Assembly: GCF_018991925.1 (NCBI RefSeq)
Contig: NW_024737068.1
Span: 8,732,837-8,796,836 of the forward strand
Length of the DNA: 64,000 nucleotides
Direction: 5' to 3'
DNA from: Homarus americanus
Taxonomy: Eukaryota; Arthropoda; Malacostraca; Decapoda; Nephropidae
In this document: piece after piece, positions 1 to 12,223 of the stretch
Layout of the letters: every line of letters begins with the position of its first letter
Numbering within the stretch: the stretch's first letter is position 1
The notes under the pieces: model-generated
What the model saw: only the letters and a program-made list of their open reading frames with translations
Told to the model about the DNA's origin: nothing
Database searches by the model: none
Made by a program: the position numbers and the translations under genes

Positions 1-187
1 GTTGGTTTTGGTTGGTTTATGGTTGGTTGGGTTGGTTGGTTTGTTGTGTTTTGGTTTGGTTTTGGGTTGGTTTGGGTTGGGTTGGTTTAGTTGTCAGTTG
101 GTTGGTTTGGTTTGGTTTGGTTAAGGTTGGGTTGGTTTGGTTGGCTGGGTTGGTTTGGGTTGGTTTGGGTTGGGTTGGGTTGGGTTA
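1..187. repeat. Degenerate GGTT/GGGTT array, cut by the window edge
   Basis: Runs of GGTTGG, GGTTTGG and TTGGG follow each other with no fixed period. The array probably continues to the left. It resembles a decayed relative of the TTAGG-type repeats seen elsewhere, but the A is mostly missing. Confidence 0.8.
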
Positions 188-581
188 GCCCAAGGTATAA
201 AACTGTATGGTAGGTTGATGATCTACGAGCTGGCGATAACACTTCTTGTTCTTTTCCAGAAGAAAACCATAACAAATGAACTAACACAAGACGACAAGGA
301 ACCAATCAAATGACCCCACTTTTTTCTTGTAGGGGTCACCTAAATAGCTCTTAGATGGTATTTATAAACGAGAAATTTTAGTTTGACCCCATAGGATAAA
401 AAACAAATGAGAGGTGGTCATTTGATAGATCGACTTTACATAATTGACCTTAACGTATTCTGATTCTCACCTGTAAAAAGAAGAGAGGGATGAATTCTAA
501 CTAGACTGTGTCAACCTATGGGGACACAGAGACCCTTACACAACTTAACTTGCCTCCATGTCCCTGATTCTTCCTGACTTA
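188..581. other. Unique spacer, no gene seen
   Basis: AT-rich, non-repetitive sequence. GACCCC/GGGGTC words recur near 310-390 but no ordered element or coding frame stands out. Confidence 0.5.
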
Positions 582-619
582 AACAACTACAACAGCAGCA
601 GCAGCAACAACAACAACAA

Positions 620-650
<31 letters not shown>

Positions 651-687
651 AGCAACAACAAACAACAACAACAACAGCAGCAGCAGC

Positions 688-719
<32 letters not shown>

Positions 720-3700
720 AACAACAGCAGCAAACAACAGCAACAACAACAACAACAAACAACAACAAGCAACAAACAACAACAAACAACAACAACAACA
801 AACAGAAAGCAACAACAAACAGCAACAACAACAACAAACAGCAACAACAACAAACAAATAACAACAACAACAATATACAGCAAATAACAACACTCAACAT
901 CAACAACAACAACAACAAATAACAACAAAACAACAATAACAAATAACAAACAACAACAACAATAAATAAAAACAACAAAAATAACAACAAATAAATAACA
1001 ATAACAACAAAAAACAAACAAATAACAACAGCAAACAACAAATAAATAAACAACAAAATACAGCAAATAAATAACAAACAACAAATAAATACAACAACAA
1101 ATAGCAGCAAATAAATAACAAATAACAGCCAACAACAAACAAAACAAATAACAACCAACAACAACAACAACAACAACAACAACAAACAGCAGCAGCAAAA
1201 CAACAAAAACAACAACAATACAACAATAAACAATAAATAAACAACAAATAACAACAACAACAAACTAAATAAATAAATAACAGCAGTAAATAAATAACAA
1301 TAAACAACAAATAACAACAACAGCAAACAACAAATAAATAAATAACAATAAAACAGTAAGAGCAAATAATAAATAAATAAAACACACAGTAAATAAACAA
1401 CAAAATAAAAAAAAACAACAACAAATAACAGTAGCAATAATAAATAAACAACAAACAGCAGCAATAAATAATAAATAAACAGCAGCAACAAATAAAATAA
1501 ATAAACAACAATAACAACAACAAATAAACAGCAAATAAATAACAACAACAATAACAGCAGCAAATCAACAAATAAATAAACAACATAAATAACAACAACA
1601 AACAACAGCAACAACAACAATAAAACAAAAATAACAACAATAACAACAACAACAGTAGCAATAACAATAATAACAACAAATAAAAACAACAGCAAACAAC
1701 AACAAATAACAATAAATAACAAAAAAACAGCAAAAACAATAACAACAACAATAAATAAACAGCAATAACAATTAAATAAATAAATAACAAACAGCAGCAA
1801 TAACAATAATAAATAAATAAAACAGCAGCAATAAATAACAACAAACAGCAGCAAATAACAACAATAACAACAGCAAATAACAATAAATAACAATAACAAC
1901 AAACAGCAGTAAATAACAACAACAACAACAAAACAGCAGCAACAAATAACAACAACAACAACAACAAACAGCAACAACAACAACAACAAACAACAAATAA
2001 CAACAACAACAACAACAAACAACAACAAACAGCAGCAATAAATAAATAAATAACAAATAAACAGCAAACAAACAAAAACAACAGTAACAACAATAACAAT
2101 AACAACAAATAAAATGAATAAACAGAGCACAATAACAACAACAATAACAATAAATAGCAGCAAATAAATAACAATAAATAAACAACAAACAACAGTAAAA
2201 TAAATAACAAACAAATAAACAAACAGCAGTAAATACAATAAATAACAACAACAGCAAATAACAAATAACAACAACAACAAAACAACAGCAAAATAACAAA
2301 TAAACAACAACAAATAGCAGCAAATAAATAACAACAAAAATAGCAAATAAACAAATAAACAACAACAAAAAATAACAACAAACAACAAACAACAGCAAAC
2401 AACAACAACAACAAATAACAGCAGCAACAATAAATAACAACAATAAACAACAACAACAACAACAGCAAGCAACAATAAATAACAACAACAAACAACAGCA
2501 AAACAACAACAAACAGCAGCAATAAATAACAACAACAAATAGCAACAATAAATAAATAACAACAATAAATAAAACAACAGTAAAACAATAAATAAACAAC
2601 AAATAAACAATAGCAAATAAATAACAACAACAACAGCAAATAACAACAACAATAAATAACAATAACAATAGCAAATAACAACAAATAAAACAAGAAAGCA
2701 AATAAATAAAACAACAATAAATAGCAGCAATAATAAATAACAGCAAATAAATAACAAATAACAACAAATAAAACAACAGCAAATACAAATAAACAAATAA
2801 ACAAATAAAGCAGCAACAACAAATAACAGCAAATAACAACAACAACAACAACAAACAGCAGCAATAACAACAACAACAACAAACAACAACAACATAAATA
2901 ACAACAACAACAAACAACAGCAAAACAACAACAAACAACAAATAAACAGCAGTAACAACAATAACAGAAAGCAAATAACAAATAAATTAACAACAACAAC
3001 ACAAACAGCAAATAACAACAACAACAATAAATAACAAACAGCAGCAACAACAAACAACAACAATAACAAATAAACAGCAACAACAACAACAAATAAACAA
3101 CAACAACAATAAATAAATAAACAACAACAAACAGCAGCAAACAACAAACAAATAACAACAACAAACAAGTAAACAAATAACAACAAATAAATAGCAGCAA
3201 CAACAACAACAACAACAACAATAAAACAACAACAAACAGCAGCAACAACAACAACAACAACAACAAATTAAACAGCAGCAAATAAATAACACAAATAACA
3301 ACAACAACAAATAACAGCAGCAACAATAAACAACAAACAGCAGTAACAACAATAACAATAACAAACAGCAGTAGCGACAATAACAATAAATAAACAGCAA
3401 ATAAATAACAAATAAATAGCAGCAAATAACAATAAATAACAACCAACAATAATAACAAACAGTAAAGTAGCAACAATAAATAAATAAATCAACAAATAAC
3501 AACAATAAATAAACAATAAATAAATAACAAACAGTAGACAATAACAATAACAATAAACAGCAACAATAACAATAACAACAAACAACAATAAATAACAATA
3601 ATAACAACAATAACAATAACAATAACAGACAGCAAATAACAACAACAACAAACAGCAAATAAACAATAACAACAACAAAACAAACAACAACAACAGCAGC

Positions 3701-6644
3701 AACAACAACAAACAACAACAACAGCAGCAAATAACAACAAAACAACAAACAACAGCAGCAAACAACAACAAACAACAAAATAGCAGCAATCAATAAATAA
3801 ATAAATAAACAACAATAAATAAATAAATAAATAACAAACAACAACAAATAAATAAATAGCAGTAATAACAATAAATAAAACAGCAGCAAATAACAACAGC
3901 AGCAAATAAATAACAGCAGCAATAAATAACAAATAAAACTAACAATAAATAAATAAACAGCAGCAACAACAGCAAATAAATAAATAACAAATAAATAAAT
4001 AACAGCAGCAAATAACAACAACAATAAATAAAACAGCAGCAAATAAATAACAAATAAATAGCAGCAACAACAACAAACAACAACAACAACAACAACAAAC
4101 AACAAAACAAACAACAACAACAAACAACAGCAGCAACAACAGCAACAATAACAATAACAACAACAATAACAATAAATAAACAATAAATAACGGAAATAAT
4201 AACAATAAACAGCAGCAATAATAACAACAAACAGCAGCAATAACAATAACAATAAATAAATAAAATAAATAACAACAGTAGCAAATAATAAATAAATAAA
4301 TAAATAAATAACAGCAAGCAGCAAATAAATAAATAAATAAATAAACAACAACAATAACAGCAAATAACAATAACAATAAATAACAGCATAAATAAAATAA
4401 ATAAATAAATAAACAACAACAGTAGCAATAACAATAACAGCAGTAAATAAATAAAATAAATAAACAGCAGCAAATAACAACAACAACAAAACAACAACAA
4501 CAAATAACAACAGCAGCAAATAAATAAACAACAACAATAAATAACAACAACAAAACAACAACAAATAAATAACAGCAGCAACAACAACAACAACAACAAA
4601 TAAAATAACAATAACAGCAGCAACAATAAAAATAAATAGCAGCAAATAACAATAACAATAAACAGCAGCAAAATAAATAACAATAACAATAAATAAACAG
4701 TAGCAGTAAATAAATAAATAACAACAATAAATAATAAACAGTAGCAAATAATAATAAATAAAACAGCAGTAAATAAATAAATAATAACAGTAGCAGAACA
4801 AATAACAATAACAAATAAATAACAATAACAAAATAACAATAAATAAATAAATAACAATAAACAACAGCAGCAAATAAATAACAATAATAAATAACAATAC
4901 AAATAAAACAATAAATAACAGCAATAAATAAATAACAATAAATCAAAAATAACAATAAATAAACAGCAGCAACAACAATAAATAACAACAACAAACAACA
5001 ACAAACAACAAACAACAGCAAATAAATAAACAGCAGCAACAACAACAAACAACAACAACAAACAACAAACAACAACAAACAACAAACAACAGTAAATACA
5101 ATAAACAGCAGCAAATAATAACAACAATAACAACAATAAATAAACAGAAGCAATAAATAAATAAATAAATAACAAATAAAATAAATAACAATAACAATAA
5201 ATAAATAAAATAAACAGCAGCAAATAACAACAATACAAATAAATAAATAAACAAAACAACAACAGTAAATAAATAAATAAATAAATAAATAAACAACAAA
5301 TAAATAACAAACAGCAGTAAATAACAACAACAAACAATAACAAATAAATAAACACAACAGCAACAACAAACAGCAGCAAATAACAACAATAACAACAACA
5401 AACAACAAACAACAACAAATAAACAAAACAACAAAAGCAAATAAATAAAACAGCAGCAAATAAATAAATAACAAATAACAACAACAACAAACAGCAAACA
5501 ACATAAATAAATAAACAGCAGCAATAACAACAACAATAACAAACAGCAGCAATAAATAAATAAATAAATAAACAACAAGCAACAAATAAATAAACAAATA
5601 AACAAATCAACAGCAAATAAACAAACATCAACAATAAATAACAATAAATAGCAAATAAATAACAATAAATAACAGTAACAAATAATAACAACAACAATAA
5701 CAACAACAAATAAATAAATAACAATAAATACAAACAGTAGCAATAACAACAACAACAACAAATAAATAAACAACAACAACAACAACAACAAAATAAACAG
5801 CAAATAACAAAACATCAACAACAACAACAACAACAGCAGCAAATAACAACAATAAATAACAACAGCAGCAACAACAACAACAAACAGCAGCAACAATAAA
5901 TAACAATAACAACAAAAAATAAAAACAGAAACAACAACAGCAGTAAATAACAGAAGTAAATAACAATACAACAACAATAAAACAGCAGCAAGAAATAACA
6001 GCAGCAAAATAACAACAAAATAAATAACAAACAATAAATAAACAACAAAACAACAGCAAATAAATAAATAACAGCAGCAACAATAATAACAATAAAATAA
6101 ACAATAAATAAATAAAACAGAAATAACAGCAACAACAAACAGTAGCAACAACAATAACAACAATAAATAAAACAGCAGTAAATAAATAACAATAACAACA
6201 AATAAACAATAACAACAAAATAAATAAACAATATAAATAAAACATCAACAAATAAATAACAACAAAATAACAGCAGCAAATAACAGCAACAAAACAGCAA
6301 CAATAAATAACAAAAACAACAACAAACAGCAATAAACAACAACAACAAAAAACAGCAGCAACAACAACAACAACAATAACAACAAAACACAGCAGCAGCA
6401 ACAAACAGCAGCAAATAAACAGCAGCAACAAATAACAACAACAACAACAAACAACAAACAAACAAAACAGCAACAACAAACAGCAACAACAACAACAACA
6501 ACAGCAGCAACAACAACAAATAAACAGCAGCAACAACAACAAACAGCAGCAACAACAACAACAACAAACAGCAGCAACAACAACAACAAAAAAACAGCAA
6601 CAACAACAACAACAAACAGCAACAACAACAACAACAACAACAAC
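582..6644. repeat. 6.06-kb compound microsatellite of CAA, CAG and AAT/AAAT units
   Basis: The whole stretch is built from interleaved AAC, AGC, AAT and AAAT words. The first ~300 and last ~300 bases are nearly pure CAA/CAG and the middle is enriched in AATAAAT. The plus strand almost never contains TTA, CTA or TCA, so every minus-strand frame is open for hundreds of codons (poly-Leu/Val/Cys/Ile). In the plus sense the first part reads as poly-Asn/Gln. I regard all of these frames as non-genic: there is no unique coding sequence, no splice structure and no reason for all three frames to be used. Confidence 0.95.
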
Positions 6645-7040
6645 TATGTACTGTATTACTATTACAACTGTGTCAATGATATGTATACTGTGTTAATTAT
6701 ACTCACCAGCTGATGATATAGTCTTATCAGATAATAGGCATAATAAGTATTAAATTAACCCCGGGAATAATATGTGGTGCTGTGATTGCAAAGGAAGGTG
6801 ATATGATCGAGTTAACTGGACAGGTGATGCATCATTTAGTACAGGTGTGCTTATATGTATATCATCTCGTCATTTTTTTTCCTGTATTTTATTTCTTTCA
6901 TTCATCTGTTTATTCGTTTGTATATTTATTTATCAACTACGAATTTATTTACATATTTATCTCAATTTATTATTGTTATATCTGTATATTATTTTGATTG
7001 ATGGTATCAATTAATTAGTAAATTATCTCTTTATGACTGA
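6645..7040. other. AT-rich unique spacer, no gene seen
   Basis: Low-GC sequence with T-rich stretches (6870-7000). An open frame of about 70 codons here has the Phe/Tyr/Ile bias of AT-rich noise. Confidence 0.5.
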
Positions 7041-7166
7041 CATCACTCAAGGGCTAGGATCTGATACCACTCAAGGGCTATGATCTGACACCACTCAAGG
7101 GCTAGGATCTGATACCACTCAAGGGCTATGATCTGATACCACTCAAGGGCTAGGATCTGACACCAC
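7041..7166. repeat. 24-bp tandem repeat, five copies with a 48-bp alternating pattern
   Basis: CACTCAAGGGCTA recurs exactly every 24 bp (AAGGGCTA at 7049, 7073, 7097, 7121, 7145). The next bases alternate GG, TG, GG, TG, GG, so the true repeat is a 48-bp dimer. Confidence 0.95.
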
Positions 7167-7239
7167 GCAAAGATTCTTACATAAAACTTCAAATAATTTT
7201 TAATCTGCCAAACAAGACATGACTTCTGACACTAAACAC

Positions 7240-7241
<2 letters not shown>

Positions 7242-7289
<48 letters not shown>
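7242..7289. repeat. (GA)n microsatellite
   Basis: About 24 uninterrupted AG units. Confidence 0.98.
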
Positions 7290-7292
<3 letters not shown>

Positions 7293-7599
7293 ATATGGAT
7301 CACTTCTCACTACCATAAGCCGTGTTTAATAATGGTGACGCTCTTATCGTTCTATCTTCAGTTTATTGTGAGGGATCCATCTCGTTAGCCATCATGGTAC
7401 AGGTCCTCTCCATCATGATGCGGGTGATAAGCCTCCGGGCGAATCCTCCTCCTCCTCCATCCCTCTTACCCATCTCGCGGTGTTGTTAATAAACTATTTT
7501 GTTCCTTCGTCCAGGCGGCAACTCGTTCTGTATCTGTCTTTGTCAATCACCGGCCGGGCACCTGCTTCCTATATCCGACATGCAAAAACTAGACGCGTA
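7290..7599. other. Unique spacer, no gene seen
   Basis: Mixed-composition sequence with CATCATGG words near 7390-7420. No coding frame I can support. Confidence 0.4.
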
Positions 7600-7685
7600 C
7601 ACACACACACACACACACGTAGGGGTGTTGTGTTGGTGTGGGTGTTGAGATGTGTGTGTGTGTGTGTGTGTGTGTGGGTGTTGAG

Positions 7686-7722
<37 letters not shown>
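7600..7722. repeat. (CA)n then duplicated (GT)n tracts
   Basis: A (CA) tract (7600-7618) is followed by two (GT) tracts (about 7651-7676 and 7687-7721). Each GT tract is preceded by GGGTGTTGAGATG, so the block is a duplicated unit. The CA and GT arms could pair as a hairpin. Confidence 0.95.
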
Positions 7723-8580
7723 ATGCTAAATAAGGATAATAGTGCATTCATGCCCTAAAACGTAACTAATGTTTTACCAAATAAGGAAAGCATTATATTT
7801 TAATTGCTGTAGTTTAATCTTTATTGCATTTAAAAATGTTAAAATTAATTCATTTCTATTTAACATGTCGTCTAATGTATTAGTTTACACAACTTAATAC
7901 TACATTAAGTTAGATGAATGACCGTCCTATTAACTTACAACTTTTTATTATGATTAATTAATAGTTGTTCTTATTAACAGACTCGAAATTCTGGTAAAGA
8001 GGAAATAGTGATAATTTTATGTTTTTTTTTCCGAATATTGAAACTAACTACATCGGGATTTTAATGTAGATAAATATAATACTAACTGAAATAGCCTCAT
8101 TACTAACCTAACCCTTCTCACCTCACCTCACCTCACGTCAACACCTCACAACACCTCACCACAACACACAGTAAAATAAACCCACCACCTATTCCACTAA
8201 TGCCTTCTCGTCTCCATAACAATTTTGGTTTTACCATTTACCCAAAGTCTAATTTACAAGATTTAAAACTCCCAAATTTACCCAGGGATCAATTTCTACT
8301 CTCCCCTTAACCCCCTCTCCTCCCCTACCCCTTCCCACCACCCTCCCTCCCCCGTCCTTCCCTTCCCCAAACCCCCTTCTCTTTCTCACTGGTGGCCATT
8401 TCCAAACCACAACACGAAAATGACCGTGTAGGAAACGGCTGTCGAGGACCCCCCTACATTTTTGGACTTCTCTCTGTGTTTAACCCCTCCAAGAGTCCTA
8501 AGGCCATAATGGGAAGGTGTGACTGACCCCTTGTGGCCGGGTGCTGTAATGGCGTGTTGGTGGCATAGTACATACAGATA
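7723..8580. other. Unique AT-rich spacer with a short CTCAC repeat
   Basis: No gene is visible. A small CCTCACCTCACC run lies at 8115-8165 and a C-rich stretch at 8290-8385. Confidence 0.5.
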
Positions 8581-8827
8581 TTCATAGGGGTCTTCTTAGG
8601 CCTGTGGGGAGGGAGACGTGATAGGTGGTGAAGAGGCGTGATGGGGGTGGGGAGAATGAGTAGTGGTGGGGAGACTGGTGGGTGGTGGTGATGGAGATAG
8701 GGGGGGAAGAAGGGTGGTAATGGGTAGTGTTGTGATGGGGTGGTAGGAGAAGGGATGACGGTGTGTGTTGGTGAAGGGGAAGGAAGTAGAGGAATTTATT
8801 GTATATGTATGTATTTTCGAGTGATTT

Positions 8828-8858
<31 letters not shown>
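8581..8858. repeat. GGTG-rich low-complexity block ending in (CA)n
   Basis: Degenerate GGTGGTG/GATGGGG words (8600-8790), then a clean (CA)14 tract at 8831-8858. Confidence 0.8.
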
Positions 8859-8862
<4 letters not shown>

Positions 8863-9025
8863 ATATTAATATATTTACACCGCTGATAGAACCACAACAA
8901 TAACTTAACATTAGGATTTTCTCCCCTTCCATATCTCGCTACAGACACTATAAGGCAAGATACAGCGATGATTTATGTGATGCTGTAGTCCTGTAGTCTC
9001 TGTATAATGACGCGGCGGTGTTGTC

Positions 9026-9115
9026 ATGACTCGCTTGGTAGAATATGCTAAAGATGACAAATTTCTCGGCTATGAAGATGAAATATTAGCGGTGGTAGCA
9101 GGCGCTGTACTTGAG
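9026..9115 (+). CDS. Possible small exon or ORF fragment of unknown function
   Basis: From an ATG at 9026 a frame encodes 30 residues of balanced, protein-like composition (MTRLVEYAKDDKF, then LGYEDEILAVVAGAVLE). It then reaches GAG followed by GTATGC, a plausible splice donor. The frame stops at 9141-9143. I do not recognise a family. Unlike most open frames in the window it is not made of a repeat, but at this length chance is a serious alternative. Confidence 0.2.
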
Positions 9116-9149
9116 GTATGCCTTGGTGTGCTCCAACCCTGAGGCACGA

Positions 9150-9166
9150 TGTGTGTGTGCGTGTGT

Positions 9167-9208
<42 letters not shown>
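9150..9208. repeat. (GT)n then (CT)n microsatellite
   Basis: A short interrupted GT tract runs directly into about 19 CT units. Confidence 0.97.
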
Positions 9209-9211
<3 letters not shown>

Positions 9212-9429
9212 GCGTGTCAGTGGTGGGTGTGATGATGGCAGTAATGACAACTGTGTGAAGAACTGTAATGACATATAACGTAATTGAAACGACATCACTC
9301 ATTCAATTATTAACGGGTTTCTGGGGCCGACGTAGCCAAAACGTAGAGTGAGATGACGCAGCTGTTGAGAGTCGACCTCATTGACTTGGCGGCTTGTTAG
9401 GGACAACGCAGATCAAGGGTGTACTAAGT

Positions 9430-9660
9430 CTTGGCATTGCACCTGATTGCCTTCATTTCACCAACTGTAAATTGAGGTACTCATTGACAACTGGGTAAAT
9501 TAGGAATATGCCGGTCCTGTATTCGATCGCCTTCATTTCAGTTACTGTAGGTACTCATTCACAGCTGGGTGGACTAGGGGTTCCTCGGACACGAACCAAC
9601 AGCCCTTAATACAGGTAGTGAGTGCTGTATTCACTCGGCCACTGCAGCCCCGAGGCAACT
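9430..9660 (-). mobile_element. tRNA-derived SINE-like element with a duplicated tail
   Basis: Read on the minus strand it starts with a tRNA Ser/Leu-like A box (GTGGCCGAGTGAATAC, about 9627-9643). A B box GGTTCGTGTCC follows at 9587-9597, then CTAGTCCACCCAGCTGTGAAT and GAGTACCT, a body also present in two other fragments in this window. The tail (CCTTCATTTCA, then GGTACTCATT on the plus strand) appears twice, at about 9449-9485 and 9530-9560, so the 3' part is duplicated. SINEs are short elements transcribed by RNA polymerase III that depend on LINE enzymes to move. The family name was not determined. Confidence 0.7.
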
Positions 9661-9922
9661 ATTAAGTAACAACTAACACAAGACTTTACAATATCAATTT
9701 GAACTTTGTAGATTAATTAACTTAATTAGTTCAAGGCAGTAGGGAGGTAATTAGAGAGAACTTGATGAGGTCTTAAAGTTAGTTAGCTTTAACATAAACA
9801 GCTACGTGGGTGAGCGGGAAGCTAAATATATGAAAGGGAAGGAAGACGGAAAGCTAAACGGAGGAACGGGTACATCAGAAGGTAGAGACATGGAGCAATG
9901 GATTTGATACAGACAGATAGTT

Positions 9923-9924
<2 letters not shown>

Positions 9925-9962
<38 letters not shown>
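9925..9962. repeat. (GA)n microsatellite
   Basis: About 19 AG units. Confidence 0.97.
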
Positions 9963-9964
<2 letters not shown>

Positions 9965-9979
9965 AATCAAATGTAAGAC

Positions 9980-10208
9980 CTTGACAGACAGATAACAGAA
10001 TGTGAACAAACAGATAGATAACCTGGAATGGAATACTGACGGGAAATAGACTAGAGACTGGACAGACAGGCTGAGACAAGACTGACAGACAGCATCTAGA
10101 CTGGGAGACTGACAGACAGACCGATAGACTGGGGAGACTGACACAGAAACCGATAGACTGGACAGACAAAACCGATAGACACACGATAGCTGGAACAAAC
10201 AGACAGAA
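9980..10208. repeat. Degenerate ACAGACAG/GATAGACTG array
   Basis: GACTGACAGACAG and CCGATAGACTGG words recur at irregular 18-22 bp spacing. Confidence 0.8.
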
Positions 10209-10255
10209 GATTTAACATATAAGTTCTATCTTTCTTCAACACTTTACACCAAGCA

Positions 10256-10380
10256 TCCACCTCTTCCTCCTTTCCTTTTTCTTTCCCTTCCTTCCTTGCT
10301 TTTCTTCCTTCCTCTTGCTTTCTTCCTTCCTCCATTCCTTCCTCCCCCATCTCCTTCCTTCCTTCCTTCCTTCCCTTCAC
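10256..10380. repeat. (TTCC)n-like polypyrimidine tract
   Basis: A pyrimidine-only run dominated by CTTCC and TTCC words, next to the assembly gap. Confidence 0.9.
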
Positions 10381-10448
10381 GCATACATCATATGTATTGG
10401 TTGGGTTATTATGACCCACTGCCAACACGCAACCGAACGAAGCACCTA

Positions 10449-10548
10449 NNNNNNNNNNNNNNNNNNNNNNNNNNNNNNNNNNNNNNNNNNNNNNNNNNNN
10501 NNNNNNNNNNNNNNNNNNNNNNNNNNNNNNNNNNNNNNNNNNNNNNNN
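10449..10548. other. Assembly gap of exactly 100 N
   Basis: A round 100-base run of N is normally a placeholder of unknown true size. It opens directly into a tandem array, which probably caused the break. Confidence 0.99.
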
Positions 10549-11045
10549 GTCACCCCATCACTGTCACCCCATCACTGCCACCCTCCATCACTGTCATCCA
10601 CTGCCACCCCGTCACTGTCACCCCGTCACTGTCACCCCATCACTGTCACCCATCCTGCCACCCCGTCACTGTCACCCATCACTGCCACCCCATCCCATCA
10701 CTGTCACCCATCCTGTCACCCCATCACTGTCACTCATCACTGCCACCCCATCCCATCACTCTTACCCCATCACTGCCATCCCATCCATCACTGCCACCCC
10801 ATCACTGCCACCCATCCCATCACTGTCACCTCATTCATCACCTACCCATCACTGTCACCCCATCACTGCCACCCATCCCATCACTGCCACCCATCCCATC
10901 CTGCCACCCCATCCCATCACTGCCACCCCATCCTGCCACCCCATCCCATCACTGTCACCCCATCACTGCCACCCCTTCACCATACCCCATCCCATCACTG
11001 TCACCTCATTTCATCACCTACCCATCTCTCATACCCCCATCCCAT
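10549..11045. repeat. 14-bp minisatellite, unit near CATCACTGTCACCC
   Basis: CATCACTGTCACCC and CATCACTGCCACCC alternate irregularly, with shortened copies (CATCC). The array begins at the edge of the N gap, so its left part is missing. Similar CATCACC words continue to about 11100. Confidence 0.93.
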
Positions 11046-11159
11046 CAAAACATCCCATCACCCAAATTCAATTCCATCACCACCACCCATCACCACACCC
11101 TCACTTCACTCCTTGCTTCATTTCCCGGTGTAGACAGGCAGACACGCACACAGGGAATT

Positions 11160-11290
11160 GCTCACACGTGCACACATGTCCTGCATATATAGACATGCAG
11201 GACACACATGCAACGAATTCACCGTGTACACATGCACGCCCGCACACATACGCCCGCACACGCACACGCACGCACACACACACACACTCC
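11160..11290. repeat. CA-rich degenerate stretch
   Basis: CACACATG, CGCACAC and CCCGCACACA words lead into the next array. Confidence 0.7.
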
Positions 11291-11293
11291 ATA

Positions 11294-11556
11294 TACATAC
11301 ACACCACAACACAACACGCCCACCACAACACACCCACCACAACACACCCAACAACACACCCACCACAACACACCCACCACAACACACCCACCACAACACA
11401 CCCACCAACACGCCCACCACAACGCACCCACCACAACGCACCCACCACAACACACCCACCACAACACACTCACCACAACACACCCACCACAACACACCCA
11501 CCACAACACACCCACCACAACACACCCACCACAACACACCTACCACAAAACCCACA
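11294..11556. repeat. 14-bp minisatellite, unit CCCACCACAACACA
   Basis: About 18 copies in near-perfect register with a few short units. Open frames on both strands (Thr/His-rich on plus, Val/Cys/Gly-rich on minus) come from the repeat. Confidence 0.95.
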
Positions 11557-11639
11557 ACACAAACAATATTTAAGGCAGCAAACAGTGTGCGTGTGACTCA
11601 CTGACAGTAACAAGGTGACTGCAACAGACAGCGAGACAG

Positions 11640-11815
11640 ACAAACAGACAGACAGAAACAACCGTTACTGACGAATTTTCAGCCTCGGCTGTTACCCACT
11701 GACAACCCTGCAGGAGGGAGTGTAGGGAGGGAGGGAGTATAGGGAGGGAAGGAGGAAGGAATGTAGGAGGGAAGAGGAGGAAGGAAGGAAGGTGTGTGTG
11801 TGTGTGTGTGTGTAT
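11640..11815. repeat. CAGA, GGGA and (GT)n tracts
   Basis: Short CAGACAGA run (11635-11655), GGAGGGA/GGAAGGA purine run (11700-11790), then a GT tract to about 11813. Confidence 0.85.
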
Positions 11816-11917
11816 TCTTACTTATACCAAAGGCGTTTTAATGTTTTCAAGAATAAATATTGTTGACTGTGCGTGTGTGCTTGTGAAAGCGAATGACAGC
11901 GTGTGTGTTATGTGTGT

Positions 11918-11920
<3 letters not shown>

Positions 11921-11998
<78 letters not shown>

Positions 11999-12014
11999 TG
12001 TATATATATATATA
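11921..12014. repeat. (AT)n microsatellite
   Basis: About 47 AT units with one CTG interruption near 11998. The tract is self-complementary and could extrude a cruciform. Confidence 0.98.
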
Positions 12015-12223
12015 GTGAGTGAGGGAGGGGAAGGATGAGGTATATATTTATATATTTTCTGTCCAGAAAGTTTTCATTTTTTCCCTATTTTACAATAACG
12101 TAAAATATTGCCATAACAAAAATAATAAAAACAAAACCCAAAATTCACACAATATTTTTGTTCTCAGTTTAACAGAAGTTTGATCTTTTACACAGCCATT
12201 GTGTCTGTCCGTGTGTTTGTGTA

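Noticed and set aside
558..887. Plus-strand poly-Asn/poly-Gln frame that could suggest a transcription-factor activation domain
   Set aside because: It has only about 15 non-repeat codons at the start and then pure CAA/CAG/AAC. No domain and no exon signals are visible.
511..6643. Minus-strand frames up to 891 codons resembling a multi-span membrane protein
   Set aside because: They are Leu/Val/Cys/Ile/Phe polymers forced by the CAA/CAG/AAT array, open in all three frames at once.
9587..9643. Functional tRNA Ser/Leu gene on the minus strand
   Set aside because: A and B boxes are recognisable, but acceptor and anticodon stems cannot be drawn convincingly and a SINE body follows. A tRNA-derived SINE fits better.
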